A DNA stretch of 64,000 bases from Limonium bicolor (taxonomy: Eukaryota; Streptophyta; Magnoliopsida; Caryophyllales; Plumbaginaceae): the NCBI GenBank assembly GCA_023374045.1, contig CM041776.1, positions 144,711,296-144,775,295 of the forward strand, read 5' to 3'. Both the position numbers and the translations under genes were made by a program. The stretch's first letter is position 1. Each line of letters starts with the position of its first letter. Positions 10,767 to 22,028 of this stretch are shown in pieces. The notes beneath the pieces were generated by a model that worked only from the letters and a program-made list of their open reading frames with translations, was not told the DNA's origin and made no database searches.

Positions 10767-12604
10767 TGATAAGTGCGAAATATATAGACTTTTAAGGGTT
10801 TAATTACCTAATTTAATTATTTTAAGTAATATTTCTCACTTATCTGACGATTTTCCTAGGTTTATGTTTTGATATGAATTGATATATTTTATGTGTTAAA
10901 TGTAGGAAAAAAGTGTTGGAATCAAGTAGTTTACTTCACAAGCTTTCCAACGCAACAAACGGCGAGTCAAACGGACTTATAACGAAGAATCTGGACCAGC
11001 TTAAACATTGCGTTAAAAATAGAGAACATTATGTCCGCTTGGTTTCGGCGGTCACAAAGGCGGACCACAGCCGCGTCCGCTTGGTTTTCGGGCGGTCAGA
11101 GAGGCGGACTGGAGCATCACTGCAGGCGGAGAGGAGACGCGGACAGAAGAAGAAGACACGCAGGCGGACAGGAAACAAAGCAGCGTCCGCATGAATTAGA
11201 CGCGGACGCCTGGGCGGACGCGCGCGCGGACAGGTGCTGCAGCGCACCAAAAATTGTGCCGGATCCAGATTTCGACGCAAATTCTCTTCTTCCTTCTTCC
11301 TTCGCGGCGCCGCAATCGAACTACCTTCATTAATTGCAGACGGTCGCCCACCTTAATTTGTGCACGCGTGATCAGCTCTGCAATCAATTGCTCTGCCCGA
11401 TGAAATCTCTGACTGCAATCTTCACGGATCTGCACCAACTCCACTGCCATCTACTCACTAGCTCACCGTCCCTGTCACTTCTCGGTTGTCTGCTTCTGAA
11501 TCCCTCAGCCTATATAAACCCACACTCTGCTTGCTAAAAAATCATCCATTCACCCACGCATTCATCTATCAATCGATCATCCCAATCATCAGCCACACTC
11601 CCTCACTCACAATCGTACTCCATTCACTTCATTTCCCTCCATAAAAATAATCACCCATCCACTCCATTAAATTCCACGTAAACACACATATCCCACTTTT
11701 ATTTTATTTTCACTATTACGCACCAGCTCTACAGAAATAAATTAGCAGACGGGGCAACGCAAGACAAAGTTGAAGCGAGGAACGGAGTGAACTTCTAAAC
11801 TGGAGTTATCTCTTACCCTTACTTTAATTTATTTAATGCATTCCTTTTCTGTTATCGTTGTTTCTGTAACGATGAGCGAGTAAGTATTTTAGCTTCCCGG
11901 GTTGGGAAGCGAACCTATTTCCTAAATTCTGTTATGTATTTCTTCAAATAAATTTAGTTAACTGCAACAGTTCAATTCCTGTCCTTCAAGTGTTTTAATT
12001 ATTTGGCCGGTAGTTAAAACAACCCTTGTAGTTATTTTATTAAAATGCGAGAGCTGAGATAAATAACTAGACAGAGGAAGTTGAACCTAATTAACAGCTA
12101 GAAGCCTGATCCGGCCTATAGGTTAATTAGACTCCAATAGAAACTGCTCTTTATGCGATTGATTGTGTCCGGTCTAGAGCATTAGCCTGCTGCTAGGTCT
12201 AACAATTGGTTAGGATTCATTACACTTAGTCGTTAATGAATTAATTAAAGTTTCTAAGTTATTGCAGTAAAATTAAAGGAAGAATTTAGTAACAGATATA
12301 AAAAGAATAGGTAAGCAAACAACCCAGGATGCGTTTTTCTATTTATTACATTCATCACTCTTTAAATCCCTCTGTGTTTATTTAAGTTGTTTTATTTTTC
12401 CTTGTAGTCTAGTTTCTTTTTAATCAAAACCGAAAAAGTGATATTTCCTGTTTTCTTTATTTTAACTTAATTTCCCAATTAATCAAATAATTGTCAATTA
12501 ATTATACGAGGTCCCTGAGATCGACAACCCCATTTAATCACTATACCCGCAAAACGATAGGTACACTGCCTATGTGGTAGAAGTAGTCACATATTTCTCC
12601 ACCA
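10767..12604 (+). repeat. Athila 3' LTR
   Basis: Direct repeat of 1966-3802, ending TCTCCACCA and followed by the TSD copy CTACC at 12605-12609. Differences from the 5' LTR include single-base indels and a few substitutions scattered along its length, so the insertion is not brand new. Confidence 0.93.
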
Positions 12605-13331
12605 CTACCACGGGTTATGGATATTCATGTCACTCCTAGTCCTTTGTGACTACTTAAGTCTTTCTCTTCTTAACCAGAATTGGTTCTAACATCAACAATG
12701 GATGCTTACTAACTATGTGGTGTGACTGCTTAAGTGGATGACCTGGTTTGGAAGTTCTCTATCTCTATCCTTACCTTGTTCTCTCTTCTCTATGATTGAT
12801 TGTTTTGAAGTGCCTCCCTTCCCTGTTTTACTTTCAAGAGTTTGAAATTTAAGTGGACGACTTGGTTTAGAAGTTCTTTATCTTTATCTTTGTCTTGTTT
12901 TCCTTTCTCTTTAACTTGATTGTTTTGAAGTGCTTTATCTCTGTTTTACTTTTGAGAGTTTGTTATCATGTTACTGTTTATTTTGAAGTGTTATGTTTTA
13001 TAAGTTTGTTTTTGGAGAATTGTACCAGTTCCATTCCAGGGAACTGACTCACCCCTCTCGGGGTGGGCTGCTTGGTTTCATCTTGCAGGTACGAATTGAT
13101 TTACAGGTGGCCACGAAGAGAATGAGCGTTTGGGTTGGGTCTAGGTTTTGTGGAGAGAGAATATGTTTAATTTCTATTATGTTGTGTTAAGTTTTTCTCG
13201 AGTTCAGACCGTAACTTAGTTAATTGTAATGGTTGTAATTGGTGAGGTTGGTACCGGGTGTTTGGAGCCCGATGGTCTGTAGCACCTTTAGTTATTTTCC
13301 GCTGTTGTTTTATTGTTATAGGGGTGTTACA
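12605..13331 (+). mobile_element. Element X copy A, 5' LTR (part 2, LTR 3' end)
   Basis: Continues the LTR broken at 1965; the joined sequence matches 48889-51593. It ends GGGGTGTTACA, five bases before a tRNA-iMet PBS. It carries two consecutive perfect stem-loops, CAGTTCC/GGAACTG (13026-13046) and CACCCC-TCTC-GGGGTG (13050-13065), and a TCTTGCAG/GTACG splice-like junction just after them. Confidence 0.88.
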
Positions 13332-15385
13332 GAAAGTGGTATCAGAGCGTAGTTACGCTCTGAACCCGAGAAAACAAGCCGAGTGAAATACTTAGATTAT
13401 AGGTGCACTTAAAACTGGGGAACTGGGGTAGAATTGGGAAGTGAGGACTCCAGTAAGGCACGACTCCTAACCCTTTTGGAATTGTGAACGATTCCTTTAC
13501 ACACTTTTCTTTTGTAAATGTTTGTTGAGTGTGATGTGTGTTGTTATACCGTTCCAACAGTAAACTACAGAAATAAATATATATGTATATATATATATAT
13601 ATAAGTTTGGAACACCCTATATTAAGTACGATAAGATTTTGGTTGAGATAAACCAAATATTAAGCTATTTTTCAAAAGCATACTCATGGAGAATACATTG
13701 CTAAAAATGCAATCCTTTAAAAGCTGGTACACAAATTCCTAGAATTTTAAAGAATACTTTTGGTTGAAAACAGTATACAAATAAAACTTTACATAACTAA
13801 ATTAGTATTGATGTTATGTGATAGTACTTCAACTCCTTTAAAGTTTGAAAATAAATCTCATGAACTACTTGGTATCGATTTATTACCTAAAGATAATGTT
13901 TAAGATAAATCTTAAGTCTAGAAAATTATTAAGCTAACAAGAACTAGTAGTGTATTAGAAAAGATCAACATCTGAACTTGTAAAACACATTAAAACTCTA
14001 TGTTAACTTTAGAAAGAAAACACATAAACCTAACACCCTACGGGAAGTGCCTGGTGCGACGAACTCCTAGGCTGAAAGTAGTGGGGGTGCACACCCACTT
14101 CTAGAAGTTTAGGGGCTAGACAAGCCTTGTCATCTAACTGTAAATAATCTTCTACGCATGTGATGGATTGTGTTGAACTTGAGGGGAAGTGGTGGTAAGA
14201 CGTTACCATCATGAAATCTTGAGCTAGGCATATTTCATTGCTAACCACAATGAACAAATCAAAATTTGTATCTTAAGATCCGGTATTAAAACTCATAAAT
14301 GTAAAGGGTTTATTGAGTTAAATCTTTGGTGGAAAAATGCCTATACATGGAGGAAGGGGTTTAAGTTTGGGTACTCCAAGATACAACATCCACCCCTGGT
14401 TGAATATATATATAAAAAAAAATCAATAAAAGAAGTTACTTAAAGATTGAGTGAAGAGAAGAGTAATACTAGACTAAATATCATTGATCCTTAAATACTT
14501 GAGTATTGAGCATCTTAAAAAAAAAAATTGAGAGTTACATAAAGACTGGAAATTCTCATGTTTATTTGGAAGTTTAACATTATACATCTATAAAATTTTA
14601 AAAGACACACTAAGAGTGATATTTACCAAAAGTCACAGAAAATATTTATCTTATAGAGTTTTAACATATGGTTGGCCAATAAACCTTTGAAGATAATTTT
14701 GGAAGATTATTGAGGATTATTAAATGATCGGGAATATTATGTTAAACTACTCAAGTACGTTACACCCGAGGTATAGCTTAGTAATATAATTGATATAAAA
14801 TGATCATATATGGACATATAATTCGTATCAGTCATTAAATGAATGGATAATAATCATAAGATAAAATTTTATAACCACCAAGGAAATACAAATACATAAC
14901 AATCAAGAGATACAGATATATATAACGATCATAGATATAATCAACGGTGCAGTAAAATTCAACAAAGCTGGTTAATGAGGTGTTGAATTCTTTGAATGTG
15001 CCATTAGTAGCGGTACGAGGGCGTACCTTAGCTCTTTTAAGGGGGATTACTGGCATACTCCTCCTTCGTTATCTCATCCGGATTATGCCTCGTTGCATTA
15101 TTAGCAAAGGGAGAACAGTATTAGCAGAATGAGAGGTGTTTGTATGTGCTTTTTTTGCATTATGACTCAGTATGTGACTTTTGATTTTCATCATGTTATA
15201 TTGGTATATCCTGATTCAGTTTGATTTTGAGATAATTGAGTGGAATGTTGTTATGGAAGTGGATGGAAATAAAGGATTGGTTTGGTATGGAACTTTTATT
15301 GTCTCAGCACACCCGAAGCGGTGTGAGTGCTTATTAGTTGATTTTTAAACTTCGAGGCGAAGTTTCTTTTAAGGGGGATATATGC
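13332..15385 (+). mobile_element. Element X copy A interior, non-coding
   Basis: About 2.05 kb between PBS and 3' LTR with no gag, protease, RT or integrase trace on either strand. It is the same length and sequence as 51594-53665. It contains a short (TA)n microsatellite at about 13577-13602, longer in copy B. It ends with an inverted repeat AAACTTCG-AGG-CGAAGTTT (15347-15365) and a polypurine tract AAGGGGGATA. The structure is that of a non-autonomous LTR element of the LARD kind, dependent on proteins made elsewhere. Confidence 0.85.
13337..13348 (+). other. Element X primer-binding site, tRNA-iMet
   Basis: TGGTATCAGAGC is the standard complement of plant initiator tRNA-Met. TCAGAGCGTA (13341-13350) pairs perfectly with TACGCTCTGA immediately downstream, so the PBS lies in a palindrome. 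Confidence 0.93.
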
Positions 15386-17643
15386 TGAAATACCCCTAAA
15401 TTAATTTAAATTAATTTAGGGGATTTCTTTTATTAAACCTTTAATAATACTATTAAGTATTAAATTATTATATGGAATTATGAATATTAAATTATTATAT
15501 GGAATTATGAATATTAAATTAATATAAGGGGTGGTGAAATTATTTAGGGGTTTTCTCCTAATTATATATTATTGTATAGTATTATGAATTTAATAATAAG
15601 ATTTATAAGTCAATAAATCTTGGGGAAATTTCTAAACACTCCAAATATATTATATAGATTTTAGGAAGTGTTGGAACATTGTTTTGAAACATAAAAGTCA
15701 ATATAAAATTCTAGAAACCTTAAAGCTTATTAAGCCTTGCTAGAGTTGACTTTTTGAGAATGGTCAAACCAGGCCATTAAACCTATACCAATAAATAGGT
15801 TATGAAAAACCATGAAGATCGATAAAAAGAACGTCTAAAACGGATCATCCTAGCCAAAGTTATGCTAGATTGAAGTTTTGAGTCAAAATTTTAAGAAGTG
15901 CCACGTGTCACTCTGTAATGGGTCGCCCACACTTAGCCGATTTCCTTCCCTGATTTTCGTAACCGATTTCACTTCCTAGCCCTAACTTTAGACGGCTATA
16001 ACTTTCACATCTCTCAATATTTTTCCATGCCGTCTTCACCACTCTCTTCTCCTACAATTACTCTTTCCAACCATTACTCATACAAACCCTAGATCCTTCT
16101 GAGTCAACCGAGAAATCGAGCCAAAGTAGCCACCTTGCTAGGTTGTTTCCAGAATTCAGGAATTTCCTTCGTTTTCAGGTAACTTGCGTCGATCATAACT
16201 TCTTCGTTAATCAACCAAAATTTGATTTCTTTAGCTCATTGTAAAGATCTCTAATCCCTCTACAATTTTCGTGTTTATGCCCAAGTCTGAATCGCAACCA
16301 GTTGGGAGATATAGAGGTCTAAAGTTTCGGTTTCAACAGCACATAAAATAACACCGAAACAGGAAGGTAAACTCGTGTTTGTAACTTTAAAATCTTTTTG
16401 TATGGTGCGAGTTAGGATTAGTTCTAGTTATCAATGTGTAGAGCTAAGTTTCATCTTTCTATTGAGCCAATTAACAAAGCCTAAATCGATCTGTACAATA
16501 ACTTATAGATCCTCGAAGTTGGCTTCACGAACTGATCGGAAGCTCGAGTTTTTCCAGAACCCGTTCTCGAATTCTCCTCCGATATTGCAATTCCGGTGAG
16601 TGTTTCCTCAAATTCTTCTGTTGTTGCTAATCTATACTTCATTGTCGACCTAACCCATGTGCCAATTTAGTCAATTTCGTGTTAGGCTAGGAGAATTTGG
16701 AGGAATTGCATTCGATTTTATTCTGTACCGAAATAAAAACCTAACTCTCGAATCAGTTTCGAATCTTGGTGTATACTGTATTAAAATTGGGGAAATTGGT
16801 ACCAATAGAACCGGAATTTGATTACGAATCCATAGAAACAAGAATCACTCGATTTCGTTCTGTAGATTAGGAGTTATCATCGATTTAGTACTCGGGTTGC
16901 AATTTAGAATCGGGGAAGAACTTGAGTTTCAGGGACCGTCCGATCAGAGTTTAAAGGATTGGACGGTCCAGATTAGATCTGGCGATTTAAAGTTGTTTTA
17001 GGGTTTTATAAATTCCAGTAAATAGTCTTAACTTGTTGGGTTATTTAAATATCTTCCCGAATGTATTTTGACTTGAAATTTTAACCATAGATTCCTTATT
17101 TAATATAGTTTATTTTGATGTAAATTATTATGGCTTTGGAGTTTTTAAACATAAGTTATGATTTTTACAAGTTACGGTTTTTTTGGAATTATTCGGTTAA
17201 ATAAAGAAGATATTTTTATGAAATAAAAATTTTATAATATGTCTAAAATGTTATAGTTACTGTATATTAAATTTGGGAATTTTTGGGCAATGGTAAAAGG
17301 TTTTAAAAATTGTGTTTATGAGTTTTTCATAAGAATAACCTATAATATAAGGTTTTAATGTAATCAAAAATTAAAGTGTAGTTGATGAATGAACTTTATA
17401 GGTTGGGGAAAATATAATAAGACTAATTAACATTTAATACAGTATGTTTATAAATATTTTGGGTATTAACTTTAAGTGAAGTAAAAATTGTTACATATAC
17501 TTATATATATATTTATATGAGAGAAATAAAATAGAAACTTATATTAAATCAAGGAATTTAACTAAACTACATTTTATTTATTATATGGAAGCTAATACGT
17601 TTAACTAAAACTAAGGGAAATACTTTATTTTATAAACCATAAA
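15386..17643 (+). mobile_element. Element X copy A, 3' LTR, interrupted
   Basis: Starts TGAAATACCCC after the polypurine tract and matches 45776-48032 closely, including a duplicated ATTAAATTATTATATGGAA segment near its start. It is cut at 17643 by an inverted D/E-type LTR (TGTAACACCCC at 17644). In copy B the sequence runs on. It carries a G-box (15902-15907), a pyrimidine-rich stretch near 16030-16080 that could be a transcript leader, and a GGACCGTCC/GGACGGTCC inverted repeat (16933-16969). Confidence 0.88.
15902..15907. promoter_or_regulatory. G-box CACGTG in X LTR
   Basis: GCCACGTGTC is a G-box/ABRE-like core, binding motif of plant bZIP and bHLH factors. It is preserved in copy B at 46293-46298. 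The CT-rich leader-like stretch about 130 bp downstream fits a promoter. A six-base motif alone is weak evidence. Confidence 0.4.
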
Positions 17644-18230
17644 TGTAACACCCCAACCACCACCGTACACTTAACATCAAACTGCAGCGGAAATCTCAAC
17701 TCATCACATTACTTAATTCAATGGTGTTACACGCCGTTAGCCGCCCACGTGGCTAACAAGGCTAATACATGTACATTGTACCGGTCTGATGGACTAGATT
17801 CCCGAGCAACTACACAATACAATCCTCATTCCATTTTCAACATTTATTATATACATACATTCCTACTGTGCCGAGTATTTACAGACTAATGCCGATAACA
17901 ATTTCGGTCTTACTACGCTTACAATGCTTACGCCATTTAAATGGCTACCCATGTATAAACATCTACCCCGTCCTACTCTCGAACGGCCTCCAGCTCCTTG
18001 TACCTGAAATAGAAAAGGAGAGAAAGGGTGGCCCCCAAGGGGCTCAGCACCTTTGCTGGTATGGTAATCCCGCAGCCCACATGCTACCGGGCCACGCACA
18101 ACTAATTGTCATCTTAGCATGCAGTTGATTATATTTAAATCATGCATACAAGCCATAAACATACAACACATAACATTTCGCCTCAATGGGCTCAACCTAT
18201 AACCAACACATCCACACTTAACCAACCATC
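17644..18230 (-). mobile_element. Inverted LTR fragment, D/E family
   Basis: Begins TGTAACACCCC (reverse complement of an LTR 3' end) and is nearly identical to 59196-59783, with only isolated differences. It inserts into the X 3' LTR after CCATAAA and runs into the assembly gap, so its other end and TSD are not visible. It may be a solo LTR or the edge of a whole element. Confidence 0.85.
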
Positions 18231-18730
18231 NNNNNNNNNNNNNNNNNNNNNNNNNNNNNNNNNNNNNNNNNNNNNNNNNNNNNNNNNNNNNNNNNNNNNN
18301 NNNNNNNNNNNNNNNNNNNNNNNNNNNNNNNNNNNNNNNNNNNNNNNNNNNNNNNNNNNNNNNNNNNNNNNNNNNNNNNNNNNNNNNNNNNNNNNNNNNN
18401 NNNNNNNNNNNNNNNNNNNNNNNNNNNNNNNNNNNNNNNNNNNNNNNNNNNNNNNNNNNNNNNNNNNNNNNNNNNNNNNNNNNNNNNNNNNNNNNNNNNN
18501 NNNNNNNNNNNNNNNNNNNNNNNNNNNNNNNNNNNNNNNNNNNNNNNNNNNNNNNNNNNNNNNNNNNNNNNNNNNNNNNNNNNNNNNNNNNNNNNNNNNN
18601 NNNNNNNNNNNNNNNNNNNNNNNNNNNNNNNNNNNNNNNNNNNNNNNNNNNNNNNNNNNNNNNNNNNNNNNNNNNNNNNNNNNNNNNNNNNNNNNNNNNN
18701 NNNNNNNNNNNNNNNNNNNNNNNNNNNNNN
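18231..18730. other. Assembly gap, 500 N
   Basis: Exactly 500 N bases; the round number suggests a placeholder of unknown size. Left flank is a D/E-type LTR, right flank the interior of a CACTA transposon, so the join crosses two repeats. Confidence 0.98.
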
Positions 18731-18822
18731 TGCACCATCGCACGTCTGTCCATTTATATATTCAAATAATTTATTCATACATAATATTTAATAACTTGTG
18801 TGAATTTTTCTAACAAATGTAG

Positions 18823-19078
18823 GATAAGTATGGTAGACTTTTGGAAGCTGCCACACAACAGACTGCTGAAAGTAGTGGGGAAGGCACGTCAGAGGCATCA
18901 CCCATAGAGATGATGCAAGCTATGATCCAAGAGCAGCGTTCGTGAGCAATTGCGTCAGGAAATGCATAGAGATGAGATGCAAGCTATGATCCAAGAGGAG
19001 CTTGCTCTCCTAATCCAGCGTGGTAGATTATTAGGCAGCTCAGACAGTGGAGCAAGTAGACGACAAGAGGGTGCTTAA
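18823..19078 (+). pseudogene. C-terminal exon of CACTA transposase, frameshifted
   Basis: After an intron-like acceptor (ACAAATGTAG) the frame reads DKYGRLLEAATQQTAESSGE and an Ala/Met/Gln-rich helix (MMQAMIQEQ). It then breaks near 18937-18945 and resumes in another frame with EMHRDEMQAMIQEELALLIQ and a Ser/Gly/Arg-rich tail ending at TAA 19076. Plant En/Spm transposases often end in such a Gln/Met-rich helical tail, so the assignment rests mostly on position beside the CACTA terminus. Confidence 0.55.
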
Positions 19079-19372
19079 GAGATATTTTAGATATTGAAGT
19101 GGATAAAAGAGTATGGATTTGGTGGGTAACTTTGATTATATACCTTTGAATACATTTATATGTTTTTTGTTGGAACATACTATCTAGTAAGTAGTTGTTT
19201 AGTAAATGATTGGATTCTTAATGTAGTACTACGTGTTTACTAATATGATGAACATATTCTAATGATCTAAATGCATTTAAAATTTATGTTTAATAGCAGG
19301 TTTTGTTATTATTATTTATAGTTTGAAAAATATAATTTTTAAGTAATTACATATTTTAAAAAAAATTATGGA

Positions 19373-19754
19373 GACGGAACAGAGACGGAAAATTGAACTC
19401 CAATGGATGATGAGGTTGCAGAAATAGCGACGAAAATAATTACGACTCTAAATAGAGTCGGAATAGAGGCGGAGTGGCCCGACTCTAAAAGCATGGAGTA
19501 AGTTGTAGAAATCCGTCGCCAAATAGAGTTGGAAACATTTCGATTCTATTCCGTCGCGAAATATAAACTAGAGACGGATATTTCCGACTCAAATCCGTCG
19601 CCATTTCGAGTCGGAATTTTGTTTTCGACGCTATTACCTTTGCGACAAGCCTTTCTGAGTCAGACGCGTTACGACTCTATTCCGTCGCTATAACCTGATA
19701 GAGACGGAATCGAGACGGATTTTTCTGACTCTAAACTGCTGTTTTTTGGTAGTG
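19373..19754. repeat. CACTA subterminal repeats and terminal inverted repeat
   Basis: Many copies of GAGTCGGAA, CCGACTC, GAGACGGA and CCGTCGC in both orientations lie in the last 380 bp, ending in the TIR at 19742-19754. In CACTA elements such motifs bind the transposase accessory protein (TNPA-like). Some form direct palindromes, for example CGACTCTAAATAGAGTCG near 19442. Confidence 0.82.
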
Positions 19755-20273
19755 CTGATTCTGTCTGTCTCTGACTCTATTCAGTCCTTTAATGAAGGGA
19801 CCTTTGTTTCTGTTTTCTGACATGCTTATGGATTCCTTTCGACTCCTTCTGATTTGGATAATATTCTTTAAATGTTTTGAGCATGCTGGTTGATGAAGTT
19901 AGTCATCTACTGGGCATAGTTGTTTGCTCATTCCTCTACTCTACTAACATTGCAGATTGATCAACGAGGGTCACTTTGCTCAGCTTCCGGAGTTTAGTTC
20001 GTTATGTTATTTTGATTCTTTTGAGGCATTTGTATTCGACTTTGAGCCTTTGGGCCTCTTCAGTTAGCTTCCGCTTTTGTTATTCGTTTGGTGGGTTTTG
20101 TAATGACTTTTGGGATGTTTCAACATCACTTTGTTAATACTTTTATTCGAGGATTCATTTTGGGCCTTGCTTGATTATTTGTTAACTTCGTTTATAAGAG
20201 CCTTGCGTTATTATGTAATAATACGCGGCGTGTAATACCCCTAACTCCTAGGCCAGTGTTTGGGGATGTTACA
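19755..20273 (+). mobile_element. F1 chromovirus 5' LTR, right part
   Basis: Matches 26599-27116 and the end of 33912-36110. It ends GATGTTACA before the PBS. The left part is displaced by the CACTA insertion and lost beyond the gap. Confidence 0.92.
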
Positions 20274-20278
20274 TTTAG

Positions 20279-20291
20279 TGGTATCAGAGCC
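20279..20291 (+). other. F1 primer-binding site, tRNA-iMet
   Basis: TGGTATCAGAGCC, initiator tRNA-Met complement, five bases after the LTR end. AGAGCC pairs with GGTTCT directly downstream (one G-T wobble), giving a short stem-loop over the PBS. Confidence 0.92.
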
Positions 20292-20384
20292 AGGTTCTAA
20301 TCTGCTGGGATTTTAAGTTAGCCAGTCAGTCAGAAACGTCAGTTCTAGTGTCTGAGTCTAATTGCCTGTTGTTGGACTTTCAAT

Positions 20385-21437
20385 ATGCCGCCAAGAAGGG
20401 CTCCAGGAAATGTTGCTGATGCTGTTCAGCAGTTTATGACGCAGCTCATGCAGACCATGGCTGCTGGGGGTGGACCAGCAGGGGGAGGACCAGCTGGCGG
20501 ACCAGGCCCAGCTGGGGCTGATGCTGGAGGAAGGAACGTGATGGCGCTTCAAGAATTCATGAAGCTGAAGCCGCCGTCGTTCGATGGGGCAGGAGACCCC
20601 CAGGAGGCCTATCATTGGCTGTTAGAGGTGGAGGACTTGCTGCGAGTCATGGGCTACGAGGAGGAGCAGAAGGTCGACTTTGCCACCTTCCTTTTCAAGG
20701 CCGAAGCCAAGGATTGGTGGAGGTCTGTGTTGGAGAAGTTCCCACAGCCTTGGACGTGGGAGCAGTTCACTGGGGAGTTCAACAAGCAGTTCTACCCCGA
20801 TGTGTATAAGGACCAGTGCATCTTGGAGTATAATAGGCATCGCCAGGGGCGCGATATGAGTGTGGAGGAGTATGTTCGTAAGTTTATCAGCATGTCGAAG
20901 TTCGCACCTGAGCTAGATGAGCATAGGAAGGCCAGGAAGTATGAGAGCGGCTTGAGGCCAGATATCCGATCTACTGTGACGCCTCTGCGTCACAAGACCT
21001 TCAGGGATGTTGCTGATGTTGCCCTGTTGGTGGAGGCTGATTTGAGAGGTCGCCAGTCTGGAGGGAAGGACCAGAAGAGGAAGCAGAGGTCCGACGAGAG
21101 CGATAGGAGGGATCAGTCTGCTTCTCAGAAGAAGCAGTCTACTGGAGACCGAGCTTGGGACCGCCAGGGTTCGAGAGATAGAGGTGGTTCATCTTCGTCA
21201 GCTCCCGCTCCGAAGTGCTAGGTCTGCGACAAGTTTCACCGAGGCCAGGACTGCTGCAGGGAGTCTGGAGCTTGCTTCAAGAATGGATCCTTGGAGCATA
21301 GGATAGCTGACTGCCCTCAGGCCGAGAGGAGTAGGGGTAGCTCTGGAGGTAGAGATGGTGAGTCCGCCTCAGGGTCTAGAGATCGAGACCGGGCTGAGCA
21401 GAAGAAGCCCCAGGGCCAGGCCAAAGTGTACGTGATG
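20385..21437 (+). pseudogene. gag: F1 Gag (chromovirus capsid/nucleocapsid)
   Basis: ATG 20385 opens a 278-codon frame: an N-terminal segment with GGGPAGG repeats, then the retrotransposon gag domain (LKPPSFDGAGDPQEA, WWRSVLEKFPQPWTWEQFTGEFNKQFYP, RHRQGRDMSVEEYVRKF). Arg/Lys-rich sequence follows. The frame stops at TAG 21219 inside the first zinc knuckle, where F2 has CGG. Reading through shows two knuckles. The second (CFKNGSLEHRIADC) lacks its second Cys; F2 has Tyr there, so the loss predates the split of the two copies. Typical of the Tekay/Del-type chromoviruses. Confidence 0.88.
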
Positions 21438-22028
21438 GCTGAGAGAGAGACCGATCGACTGACAGGGTTGTCACAGGTATTCTCCAGCTGTCTTCTCGTT
21501 CTGTTTTCTGCTTGTTTGACTCTGGAGCCACCCACTCTTTTATTTCTGCTGAGTTGGTGGGTGAGCTCGGTTTGCCTGTTGTCCCTCTGGGTGTTGAGTT
21601 GTGGGTGCATAGTCCATTAGTTAGGGACTCTTCTACGCTTTTGAACTCTGTCTGTAAAGCTAGTCCTGTGTTAGTCAGAGATAGGACTCTATATGCTAAC
21701 CTCATCCCGATGGAGATGACCAATTTTGATGTGATTCTGGGCATGGATTGGCTTGCTGCGCACCATGCCCACATTGATTGTGCTGCTTCGAGAGTCACTT
21801 TTGAGGAGACGGGTCGGCCCCGTCTAGTTGTAGCAGGGAATGGAATCCCGTGCTCGCCGCCAGTTATATCTACTATGCAGGCGTTCTGCCATTTGAGGAA
21901 AGGATGCTAGGGATATCTGTGCTACTTCCCTGAGGTTCGCAAGGTTGCGAAGCTGGAGGACATTCCAGTGGTCAGAGACTTCCCTCATGTGTTCCAGGAT
22001 GATGTACCTGGGCTTCCCCCTGCAGAGA
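21438..22028 (+). pseudogene. F1 aspartic protease, frameshifted
   Basis: Open frame 21512-21910 starts at the active site LFDSGATHSFIS and continues to MTNFDVILGMDWLAAHHAHIDC, the usual chromoviral protease fold. The start of the domain is out of frame with Gag because of a change near 21440-21480. It stops at TAG 21908, which F2 shares (28752), so either both copies inherited a dead codon or the parent was already broken. A base is missing near 22021 compared with F2. Confidence 0.85.

Larger units (their letters stand above)
1966..12604 (+). mobile_element. Athila-type Ty3/gypsy retrotransposon, complete in outline
   Basis: A 10.6 kb element bounded by two LTRs of about 1.84 kb (1966-3802 and 10767-12604), starting TGATAAGTG and ending in CA, with a 5-bp TSD. 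It has a tRNA-Asp PBS directly after the 5' LTR and the order gag, protease, RT, RNase H, integrase. The Athila lineage is inferred from the Asp PBS, the DLGA protease motif and the FMDDFSVYG RT motif. Several frameshifts split the polyprotein, so this copy cannot be autonomous. No env-like ORF follows integrase, although many Athila elements have one. The insertion lies inside the LTR of element X. Confidence 0.93.
18731..19754 (+). mobile_element. 3' end of a CACTA (En/Spm) DNA transposon
   Basis: The right edge reads TTTTTTGGTAGTG, the reverse complement of a CACTACCAAAAAA terminus typical of plant CACTA elements. Subterminal repeats precede it and a transposase-like terminal exon lies further left. 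It sits inside the F1 5' LTR: the uninterrupted LTR copy at about 26590-26600 reads TTTTCTGATTCTG, and CTG follows the terminus here, fitting a 3-bp TSD. The 5' end is lost in the gap. Confidence 0.85.

Noticed and set aside
13342..13656. 104-codon minus-strand frame with Tyr-Ile repeats
   Set aside because: Generated by a TA microsatellite in the non-coding X interior; length differs between copies.
14030..14257. 75-codon minus-strand frame found identically in both X copies
   Set aside because: Identity simply reflects recent copying; antisense to the element, no recognisable motif.
15386..17643. Single-copy host gene in the X LTR (65-74 codon frame at 16375)
   Set aside because: Repeated at 46794 as part of the LTR; no protein similarity recognised.
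18109..18813. Long open frames across 18231-18730
   Set aside because: They consist of N translated as X; no sequence supports them.
20358..20615. Minus-strand frames overlapping F1 and F2 gag and pol
   Set aside because: Shadows of the GC-rich sense gene; the sense frame has clear gag-pol motifs.
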